Origin: Cyanodermella asteris
Lineage: Eukaryota; Ascomycota; Lecanoromycetes; Ostropales; Stictidaceae
Assembly: GCA_900618795.1 (NCBI GenBank)
Contig: UYJD01000008.1
Location: forward strand, 817,662 to 881,661
Length of the DNA stretch: 64,000 nucleotides
Reading direction: 5' to 3'
The position numbers and the translations under genes were made by a program. The number at the start of each line of letters is the position of its first letter. Position 1 is the first letter of the stretch. Positions 34,201-42,954 of this stretch are shown here, in pieces. The notes below the pieces were generated by a model. That model saw only the letters and a list, made by a program, of their open reading frames with translations, made no database searches and had not been told where the DNA came from.

Positions 34201-35346
34201 CTTCCTGATGAAGTCCTTTGCATCGGCCGAGACGACCACGTCTGGGTTGAATGTGACTGGTTTGTTCTGCACTTCGTGCACAATGCCTTGAACGTTGTCC
34301 GGGCCGCAATCAAAGCCAAAAGGCAGCTGGCCGAAGAGCATGACATATAGGACGACGCCAACAGACCAGATGTCAGCGTAAGAGCCTTGGTATAAGTTAC
34401 CACGACAGACTTCGGGAGCTGCATAGTGAGGGCTGCCACAGGATGTCGACAGGGGCTTGCCCAAATGCATCGCAGCCATGCCAAAGTCAGCAATCTTGAC
34501 ATTGAAGAGTTCGTCAAGCAGGATGTTCTCGGGTTTGAGATCGCGGTGGCAAAGCTGCACTCGATGGCAATATTGCAAAGCTGAGATAATTTGACGAAAG
34601 ATGCGTGCAGATTCGAACTCGTCCAAATCGTTCTCAAGGATGTAGCTGTAAAGCTCGCCACCGCCAACAAGCTCTGTGCAGATGTAGATCTCGCCGCTGT
34701 TCTCCCAGACATCGTACAAGCGGATGACATTGGGGTGGTTGATTGTCTTCAAGATGGTGATTTCACGTTTGAGAACCATCGGAATCTTGTCCTCGCGAGA
34801 CTGTGGGCCAGCTCTGAGGCGTTGCTGAATGTCCATGACGCTGGCAGTGGTCATCTTCTCAGCCCGCCGCATGCCGATGATTTTGACTGCAGACATCTGG
34901 CTAGTTTCAATGTGCTTCGCCAATCGCACGCGGCCAGACATTACGTGACCCAGGCTCCTACTGAGAACCCACGGGCCGATTCGCGTTTTAAGTCTTCTAG
35001 GCGTAAATGAACTGCCGGTTGACGCCTGTGATACGCGCTTCTGCGCCTCGGAGAACTCATCTGCTGGTTCGACCTCGCTGTCATCGACAACATCATCGCC
35101 GATATCAAGATCATTTGCAGCAGGGTCAGGGAGCTGAGCGCCTGGAGGGGCCGTGAAGACATCTTCTCGGCGACTGGAAGGTTCAAGTCGGGGATTTGTA
35201 TTAGTAGGGGTAGCAACAAGGACAATTTGGTCAGGTTTGGGCTCGGTGCTCCGAGCCGTTGGTGTCGGAGGATGATTGCCACGGACTGATGTCACGTCGT
35301 TCATAGCATGGCGTTGCAATGTGGACTCGGTCCGCTGCAAAGGCAT
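31240..35346 (-). CDS. HSL1: Hsl1/Gin4/Cdr2-family serine/threonine kinase
   Basis: A single-exon protein of 1368 residues. The kinase domain spans about 124-403: Lys in SAVKII (K155), HRDLKPEN with D269, DFGMA with D287, SCGSPHYAAPE in the activation segment, and WKHPF near the end. This is a CAMK/Nim1-type kinase. Members inhibit Wee1/Swe1 and tie septin or cortical cues to mitotic entry. A long disordered Ser/Arg/Pro-rich middle follows. The C-terminus (about 1215-1330, from NFYADFALHRRTFF) resembles the KA1-like membrane-binding end of Hsl1. The glycine-rich loop is unusual: it reads G133-H-V-M-S-G138, with Val in place of the second glycine. Length fits filamentous Hsl1 orthologues. It is divergent from the histidine kinase gene. 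Confidence 0.92.
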   Translation of the reverse strand: MPLQRTESTLQRHAMNDVTSVRGNHPPTPTARSTEPKPDQIVLVATPTNTNPRLEPSSRREDVFTAPPGAQLPDPAANDLDIGDDVVDDSEVEPADEFSEAQKRVSQASTGSSFTPRRLKTRIGPWVLSRSLGHVMSGRVRLAKHIETSQMSAVKIIGMRRAEKMTTASVMDIQQRLRAGPQSREDKIPMVLKREITILKTINHPNVIRLYDVWENSGEIYICTELVGGGELYSYILENDLDEFESARIFRQIISALQYCHRVQLCHRDLKPENILLDELFNVKIADFGMAAMHLGKPLSTSCGSPHYAAPEVCRGNLYQGSYADIWSVGVVLYVMLFGQLPFGFDCGPDNVQGIVHEVQNKPVTFNPDVVVSADAKDFIRKVLRRTPEKRMLIADMWKHPFLTFYERFAKLPENATTWLGGPIPALSMKDCGEPLKNVTEIDRNIVHSLCTLFGTHNESHFLNSLLAPGACFEKVLYQNLKEFRIQQEEEQHFNSDAVSVAPSDYHHAPPKLLPRSVSRASLLGSGPPRTQSQFSIMMRGSRRPSTKSHTTNKTGGTDATYDPYHSSTSQMVYDGNPYTTVNVGRGSSLASKGTRSTARSMPTRYTPTRAGRRTRQPVSSVWESTVASSVISLPSTPPAMAVPMDAHGRPRTLRHTGPLRRTITTSSINSAASRGTSLSGNRFARSTSYKRTVSFQRNGSLPLRPSNPTPQSVGQAYLPTNKKKATLVEIVEVRPMPKIDPDDEGFPPSGVIDDGDEDPYVDAIQASSEFSQYIDQTWGPDPVPVISRGGRTTSNELRATQPDSPIQPGTVSSLRQIYERPLPEPPFREPEALTRQRHYAQLLRQMREKERDVGTGVLEPAMQEIERLMRDNALRIVEENFQRRVASAPLPRQTRRSTATNARRHVSEPTTQQQLYDAQIQGMTYDGPTIRFVPQSPGTPMMATDSTPSRNIAGIASPTSRTIEPRVVPSRKESREQSDRYDSMADCGSTNLSMLHTIEEDADQEIDDTEPHKRGSGSRWKGWFSKGNRSSKSLEKDTPVPSLRQKASHQTLNPPRTSSQTVRSVHHDFAATSAHQEQQHYYQDPSTDRSARRLEAWQHEVLNANQNGQDLPLGSFQGTLISSEFPSRGEGNRATTPAFTPASQHRGFWNFIRRIGKQTNINMAMIEPSEGSSMATSSPRNSQLPSSNTGTSSSRQTSVRLPPRRENFYADFALHRRTFFSEPKNFFANLLNIKPSVRYFAFEVDRIRAMKEIRAIFRSWSALGVQDIKVEKNKGRVWASLNEENVFKAKPMQIVVEVFAIVYTKEKHDLQNAKGMAVARMDCIKGLKEHFEQCADKVEEVCDSRNVLVKDKAKAKEMKQMLKQLKR

Positions 35347-35850
35347 GATCGACGTTGATGAACTCTTCCATCAGCTCAAGTCCAAGTACTCAATGAAGGT
35401 GGGACTTACGAGAAGCAAAAGCAAGGCAAACGCGAAAGCTGAGGTGCGGGCCGGAGGCGTGCTCAGGAAAACATGCCGCGAGGAGGTCGTGATCTCAACA
35501 GCCGAGCTCAAATCAAGATGCAGTAAAGACAGGGACAGAGCTCCAGTTGATGCTTGTCAGTTGATCCCAATCATGAAAAACAAACCAGCGGGTGGGAGTT
35601 CTGAGACGCGAGCTGACTGCCAGAGCTTCAGGTGCGTGAAGGTCCACCGCACAAATTCATTAAAGGGCCCTGACGAAGTGCAAGCAACTGTAAGCCAGGC
35701 TCAAGCCATGAGACCTGAGCAGATAGCAAAGTGTAGCAAGGAAGAAGCAAAGGGAACGGGTTGGTAGCACAAATCCTGGTGGTGCTGCCAGGAATGTGAG
35801 AGGAGGGTGGAGGTAAACAAGAGAAAGTTCACCCGCCAAGCTGTAGAGCT

Positions 35851-35866
35851 CCCTTTATATTTTTGC
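35851..35866 (-). promoter_or_regulatory. TATA-like element upstream of HSL1
   Basis: Read on the minus strand this is AAAAATATAAAGGG, about 510 bases upstream of the HSL1 start codon. The spacing would imply a leader of several hundred bases. The call is by motif only. Confidence 0.25.
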
Positions 35867-37165
35867 CCAACAGACGGCACCACGCGCCGCGCCACCGGGA
35901 GCCCTCACTGCCTGCCCGACGAACGCGTCAATGAAGCTCAGGCCATCCACCGGAGGAAGGTATCTGTCAATGGCCACTACAATTATAGCTCAGCCTGGGG
36001 ACGAGCTCGGAGATTCTCCCAATTCACGAGCGACTGGCCCCTGAGCATCCACCTTTGCTTCCATCTTCACGTAGAGAAGCATCATGATTTAAGACGTGGA
36101 GGATGGTTTCCGGCCTCGACTGAGGGCTCTTGAAAGCCCAGACCCTGTCTATACAGGACAGGGGACGTGGACGATGCAAGAGACCCTCGGACAGGACATC
36201 ATTCGTAGCTGAAGTAAAAGGGGACGGTTGCAGAAAGAAAAGCAGTGACCTTGCACGAGGACGCGTTCATCATTCAGCATCATGTCCAAGTGAATAGCAG
36301 CTCCGTGAAGCCTCATCTGCAGCTTCTCTCTTACGATTGTCCGTCCGAGTCGATGTCCGAGGGGCCTCAAGAACGCCTAAGGTGTTTGTAGTATACAACA
36401 TTAGCCTTGGTCGCAGGAATTGAAACGCTCCATGAGGGAATCTGGACATCAAGATCTTCAAGATAGCTCAGGTTACGCAAGGGCAAGCGGCCCAGATGCG
36501 GCTCTCAGAGCTGGCTTTCGACACACTTCCTGTGCGGGCATCCTCATCGTGGGTATTGTCTCATTATATATTTATACGATTCGGTGAGGCTTTCTTATGG
36601 AGGGCAGCGTCACATAGACGGCAATTGTCGGCATTGTAGGCCGTCATCGTGCGGAGAACCGGGAGATGTCAAGGGGGTAGGTCACAGACTGGATGGCCGT
36701 TCCCCGTTGGCGACCATGGTTCAAGGAGTTGTAAGGATTCGTCCAACTCTTCGCGCGGCCTGGGCTTTCAGGTACTGCTTGTGCAATGATGGATATGCTC
36801 GAAGCTTTGCCTGCTGAGCTTGATGAACCCTGGCTCTAGCCGTCCGCACACGCGGCCGGATGGGTTTTTGCGACTGTAACCACGGGTATGTCCAATACAA
36901 GCCCTCAAGCAGGCCGAAGTCTATGGAGAGGATGTCAAACTCGGGAGTCGCGTGTTGTGAGGCAGCAGATGCAATGTTCAGGTCGGAAGCGCGAAGAGAA
37001 GTGCTTGTTTAAGCTCGAGCCCCGACTGGAAACGTGCGGACAAGGTTCTGTCGGCGGCGCGTAAGTTTGCTGACCATCTCCACCACGGCTGTCCGGAAAC
37101 GCCACGGTCAAAGCTAACTGTGCCGGCGCAGTCTAGACTTCTCGATGAAGCCGTGATTGTAATGG

Positions 37166-37188
37166 TGTAGATGTAGATGTAGATGTAG
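37166..37188. repeat. TGTAGA hexanucleotide microsatellite
   Basis: Three perfect and one partial tandem copies in the histidine kinase upstream region. No function is inferred. Confidence 0.75.
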
Positions 37189-37933
37189 GTAGTCGTGAGC
37201 GCGCTCAACGTGAAACACAAGTGGTAGCTCCTTCCAGGGCCAATGTCTCGGTGAATCCCTATAGATTTGCGATCTGGTGGGTCTTGGGATCGCTGGCCGA
37301 ATCAGGATGGTACGGAAGATCGTGCTGGGGCGTTCTGACGCGGGTTCGTCGGCCGAAATGAGCCACTGCCGCCTCCGTGATGTGAGCATTAGCAGGGATG
37401 TGGAGTGTGGAGGTTGGCCCACGGAAGATGGATCGACGAGCACAACAGCCAGCCAGCCTCTGCAACCTTGGGTGCGTCAGTGCCCTGGTCTGGGCCTTTT
37501 GACAGGCGTTGAGGGGCTTTTGTCTGGGTGATAGAATAGTTTCGGTGGTGCGTCGATATTCTGCTTCTCACACTGCCGGTACCTTAGCTCGCCGTGGAGC
37601 AGTCAACGACCATCCCAAGCAGCCACAAACATCAGCATCCCTCCGTCCTCAACACCAGCGGCACCTCTGCCATTCGAGCAAACTGACGGCCGGTCATTGT
37701 TTGACGCCCTTTGCTGTGCTGGCCCTGCATCACCTTCGACAGGCCGGACCCTGTTCCTGGCGCGCCCGGGCCTCGCTCGTGCATCGTGGGCCGGGCGGAA
37801 TTGAGCTGCAGAACACCCATGCAGGCTGCCGCGTGAGCTCTGCTGACCGGTGAATATTCTTAGAACAGCCTCACGGCGTCTTCGACCAGCTCTCCTCATG
37901 CTGTGAGGCTTCAATCCACGGTCGTTCGGCGCC

Positions 37934-40900
37934 ATGGGCGATTACATTGCGTGTGGCGCTGGTTCGGGTCGTTCAGAGACCGCTGCAACGGCTTTCGACA
38001 AGCATGGAGCTATCACTAAGAACGATCGCATCCGAGAGCGAGAGCTGTTCCGCTTCTATCGACCGAAGGGATTGCAAGAGGAGTCGACGAGCTATATCCC
38101 GATTTCGAGTCTACCGCCAGACCTAGATCCCAACAGCACCCCGCCGATTTCGAACAACGACGTGACCCTGGGCGCCCTTGCCCAGTTGGTGGCACTCAGA
38201 CTGGGAGTTCACAGAGCGATGATCAACGTGATTGGGCGGGAGACTCAGTACACCCTGGTGGAATCGACCAAAACGCTCGACCTTAGCAACCAGACAGCCT
38301 CAGAAATAGAAGGAGACGAGTGCTGGGTGGGGTCTGGAGCCGCAATGGATAAACGACAGTCGATTTGCGAGGCAAGTCATTGCCAGCCCTCCTCCGATCG
38401 ATCGCTGACCGTTTGCAGACTGTCGTAAATTTGCCCGTCGATGGCTCCGAAGGCTCCTTTCTCGTGGTACCCGACTTGAGTTTAGATGTCCGATTCAAGA
38501 CAAGATCTTATGTCCAAGGCCCCCCACATTACCGATTCTATGTTGGTACACCGCTGAAGACGGCATCCGGGATTATCATTGGAGCTCTCTGTGCATTTGC
38601 TCACGAACCAAGAGCTGTGCTGAAGCCTTCCGAAGAAACTTTCCTTTTGACGATAGCCGACACGATCATGCAGCATTTCGAAATGAAGAGAGCTGCTGCT
38701 GAACGAAATAAGGTAACGGCAATGTCCAGGGGATTGAATGCTTTCGTCACAGGCTCGGCAACCCAGTTTGCTGCCAGTCTCGAAGGAGGAAAGAAGTTCC
38801 GTGATTCGTTTGGGTCGTCATTGTCAAACAACGGAAGAAAACAAGACAGTTCAGAGACGAAGATAGCAAAGTACAGCCTTGACGAACGTATGAACAATAT
38901 TGCTGGGCCCAATCTTAAAGTACCGACAGAGACATCCACGAACATTGGGACCTCGACAGTGCTGGGAGCAGATATGCCTGGTAAATATCCCGAAGAAACA
39001 CCGACTTCCAGAATCGACACATCAGAACCAACGAGCTCGAATCCTGCCGGGCAACCTGCACATCTTGGATCAGGAACTGAGACGGTGCTAGACAAAGAAG
39101 TTCGCTCGACGACAGTCCGGGCAGCGTGCCTGTTGTGCGAGGCACTTACCTTGAGAAACGGCAGCGGCGTGGTGTTCTTTGATCCGGTCACGCGCTTGGA
39201 TCTGCCCTTAGAGACGGACTCCAATTCCAGCAGCCCCATGGAGAAGGTCGACGGTTGGAGTAGCGTTTTGGACGGAGCCACTACCCCTGGAATTGTTGAT
39301 GGTGTGATAGACTCGGAGGAAGCCAAAGCTCCTGTGTTAGGAGCAAACGTGACAGCAGAACGAGACAAAGAAGCAGTCGACCAGACGTACCATGAATTAA
39401 CCTCGAGGAACTTGGCCAAGCTGATCAGACGGTATCCGTCCGGCAAGATGTGGGAGTTTGATGACCATGGTGTGATTCCAAGCGCCGAAATACCCGGCCA
39501 ACCAACGACGAATGCCGAGCGAGAAGCTAGACAAAGAGCCGAGGGATCAGTGTTGACTCGTCTTTTTCCAATGGCTCGTTCGTTAATCTTTGTGCCTCTT
39601 TGGGATGCAAATTTGAGCAGGTATCATGCCGGATGCTTTGTGTGGACGACAGATGCCATGGCCAGGTTCAGCGCCGACGTTGAATTCAGCTTCGTGACCG
39701 CGTTTGGCAACAGTATTTCCGCAGAGATATCTCGTTTAGCGACCATGGATGCAGATCAGAGAAAGAGCGATTTCATAGGATCGATATCGCACGAGCTTCG
39801 CTCACCCCTCCACGGTGTCCTTTCTGCCATCAATCTGTTGTCCGAGACCGAGCTGGATTCCTACCAGTCGACGGTGGCGTCAACCATCGACAATTGCGCG
39901 AGAACGTTGCTAGACACGATTAGCCATGTGCTCGATTACAGCAAGATCAATTCGCTGCGCCGGACGTACAAGAAGGAGTCGAAGATGGAGTTGTCGAGGA
40001 CAGGCAAAAAGCCCAAGGACGCGGTTGAGTTCAGCGGCATCATGTCAATCTTGGGCAGCACTGATCTGGCCGCCGTCACTGAGGAGGTTGTTGACTCCGT
40101 TTACGCCGGCAAGATGTACAACCCTGCATTTCCACAGTCAGACATTACAGACCTCAGCCTCTTCGGAGCCACGAAGCACGACTCGGAGCAACAGCACAAG
40201 TCCAAATCACAAGGCAGATCACGAGTCTCAGTCCTCCTGGACATCGCACCTGGCGACTATCAGTTCGTCTCACAAGCAGGGGCTGTGCGCCGTATTGTGA
40301 TGAACCTCTTTGGCAACGCACTCAAGTACACCAGCGAAGGCTCCGTCATCGTCAGGCTCTTTCAGGAGGGCATTGAAGGTTCTACGCGGCCCGAGACTCG
40401 TCACAAGGTGGTCCTCATCGTGAAGGACACGGGGCAGGGCATCTCAGGCAGCTACATGAGAACGCGGCTCTACACTCCGTTTGCGCAGGAGAACGACCTG
40501 GCGCCCGGAACCGGGCTTGGGCTCTCGATTGTCCGCACGATTGTGAGCATGCTCCGAGGGGAAATTTCGATTAGGTCACAAAAGGGTGCTGGCACTGAGG
40601 TACGTGTCGTTTTCCAGCACATGACTCGCCCAGGCTCAGACTTAAAAGCGGGCGAGCTGGAGCCCCCACGGCTTACTCTTGAGGATTTCAACCACCTCAG
40701 AGCAGGAAAGGGCAGCCTACGGGTGGGCTTGTATGGCTTTGGGCCGTCAAAAGGGGCTATAAATGAGAAGACCGAGCAGATCCTGCGCCAATATCTCCAG
40801 GATTTCTGCAACGTCAAGTGCGTGACGGAGTGGCGAGCGGGCCCTCGGCCAGATGCCTTTATTGTGAATGACGGCACACTCGTGCTGCTCGAGAAAGACC

Positions 40901-42045
40901 TGTCTGTTGATCGCGATGTTCCAGTCATCGTCCTCAGCAAAGATCCAGCACCCATAAAGAGCGCCAACGGGCCGAATCCCCACCACCACTTTCTCTTGAC
41001 GCCGTTCGGGCCTTACAAGCTGGCCAAGGCTCTACGCAGATGCCTGGTCAACCCAAGGAAGCGGTCGCTCGGACAGGTGGAGTCCCCGACTGAAGACCAG
41101 CCAACAGCTGGCACATTTACAAACGGACGGCGCTCAGGCGCTGAGATGGCCATCAACCAGAACGGGCCATGTTCATCGGCACGCTCCAGCAGGCCCAGAT
41201 TGCACAACATCAGCACTGGTCGTCCCGCCGCTTCGGAGCCGTCCTTCACTGACAAAATCACGGCGCTTCCGCGCGCAAATCACGCGGAGCGTTTCCAGTC
41301 AGCTCAAGTGACGCCACCCCTCTCTTCCACCACCGCTCAGCGACCAATACCGCCCGTCAAAGAACGTCACGCCGCGGCGGCGGCGGCGGTGGCGGCGGCG
41401 GTGGCGAAAGAGGCCCGCGCAAACATCCGGGTGCTCGCCGTCGACGACAGCAACATCAACATGCAGTTGATGATGGCGCAGTTGAACAGACAAGGCTTCA
41501 AGCCAGACAAGGCCGTCAACGGAGCACAGGCGCTGGAAGCGGCGACAAAGACTCAGTACGATGTCATCCTGATGGATCTGATGATGCCAGTCATGGATGG
41601 CCTCGAAGCCACCGCCGCGATCCGCAAGCACGAGGAGAGCCTGCACAGACGCCGCCAGCAACAGCTTCACCTCGCCAAAGCTGGCCGGAACGGGAACCTC
41701 AGCGACGCACAGCGCAAGGCGATGGCGCTGCTCACGGCGCCGCTGGATACACCACCCGTAAGTCCACCGGGCGACGAGCGCAGAGCCAGCACTGATGACC
41801 ACCGGCAGACATTACCAGCAGCAGCAACACCAGCAACAGCTACCGGCAACGTCGGCGGTTTCTCTGATGGCTTCAAGCGTGCGTTTATCGTCGCTTGCAC
41901 GGCCAACGCCAGTATGAAAGACCAGCAGTTGGCCGCCGCCTCCGGAATGGATCACTACCTCACAAAGCCGTTCGACTGGAAGGCCCTGGGTGGATTGATC
42001 GACAGTGTATCCGAGGCCGGCTCCCAGATTCTCTTCTCTTCATGA
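37934..42045 (+). CDS. Hybrid histidine kinase with GAF, HisKA, HATPase and receiver domains
   Basis: Two exons, 37934-38371 and 38419-42045, give 1354 residues. The 47-nt intron uses a GC donor (GAG/GCAAGT...TTGCAG). A GAF-like sensor covers about 55-235 (ALAQLVALRLGVHRAMINVI ... YRFYVGTPLKTASGIIIGAL). After a disordered linker the H-box is SISHELRSPLHG, with phospho-acceptor H604. The ATPase has N-box N779 (GNALKYTS), DTGQGIS and GTGLGLSIV. The receiver has DD (VDDSNIN), phospho-acceptor D1199 (LMDLMMP), TAN and K1329 (TKPF). There are no transmembrane segments, so it is cytosolic and should feed a phosphotransfer protein such as Ypd1. The D-to-K spacing is 130 residues against roughly 50-55 normally, because of a low-complexity insertion. 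A poly-Ala tract precedes the receiver. I cannot assign the fungal class with confidence. Confidence 0.93.
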
Positions 42046-42762
42046 GAACTTCTCCCTCCTTATCCCTCTCTTGCTCCTCTCCTTCGGGTGCGAAGGTGCG
42101 ACGCGGGCAATTATATATGATCGATGAGTTTGGCGTTTTGACGCGCAGCGATTGGGTTGCAATCGCCCTTGAAGCATTTTTCTTTCTTTGATGACACGGA
42201 TATACGGCCTCGATACCCCCCCCTCGGATCGGCGACAACGGCGTTTTTGTGGAAAAGGGAAGGAAAGGGAAGGGAAAAGGGGCTTCGCAATAATTGATGG
42301 ATGGAAATCGGATGGATCGGAGTGAGCCTCGCCCAGAACACGGCGCTTTACAGCAAATCTCTCAAGAGTCGGTTGTGTTCGCCGACTGGCCAGTCCACGC
42401 CTCCGCGGCCGCAACTTGGACAGATGGACAGTCGGGTCGGTCCTGGCTTCGGGCGAAGGTGGCCTCGAGTACATAGTTGTGGTTCCGAATAAAGGAGATG
42501 CTCGATGGCATTTGACATTTGGGCGCTTTTTTCTTCTGCATTCTTTGTTCATCATCGTGTCCGCATCCGGCACGTTCTACGAGATTTTGGGTGGGTCGAA
42601 GCTGGTTCGTCTCTTTGTTTGCATATCAAAGACCTGAGTAGCTGCCAAGGCCATGAAGAGACCTGGCACTGTAGCTGAGGTCGCCGTTTCAAGAAGTGTC
42701 TACCGAACTATGTGTAGAAAGAATTCCACGTCTGGGCATTAGGCTACGTCCTGAGATCAGCA

Positions 42763-42954
42763 CTTGAAAAGGTATCTCGGCATGTTCTCGAGACGGCATT
42801 TGAGAAGACGCTAAAGCAGGCGCTTGGGCAGGTACCTGCAAAGAGATCCGGCAAGATATCTGACAGGCTACTTGCAAAGGTATGAGCCAAGAGACTTGAC
42901 CAGGGACCAGGACTGGTACCTGATTAAGTATCAAATAATCTACTTGCGCCATTC
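42763..42954. repeat. Diverged 12-bp tandem array (about 15-16 units)
   Basis: Cutting the sequence every 12 bases from 42763 gives units with approximate consensus YYTGVCAAGGTA. The CTTG start recurs at 42763, 42823, 42871, 42895 and 42943, all exact multiples of 12 apart. Units are substituted heavily, yet I see no insertion or deletion across 180 bases. Read on the minus strand the array lies inside an open frame (42952-42689) and becomes a tetrapeptide pattern close to QVPx. On the plus strand it gives LxRY, interrupted by one stop. It is either an old minisatellite or a small repetitive coding segment. Confidence 0.75.

Larger units (their letters stand above)
35347..37933. other. Divergent promoter region between HSL1 and the histidine kinase
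   Basis: About 2.6 kb between two start codons, consistent with long leaders and promoters. A short minus frame of 64 codons at 35895-35701 could be an upstream ORF of the HSL1 leader. A hexanucleotide repeat (TGTAGA x3.8) lies at 37166-37188. I see no other gene. Confidence 0.5.
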
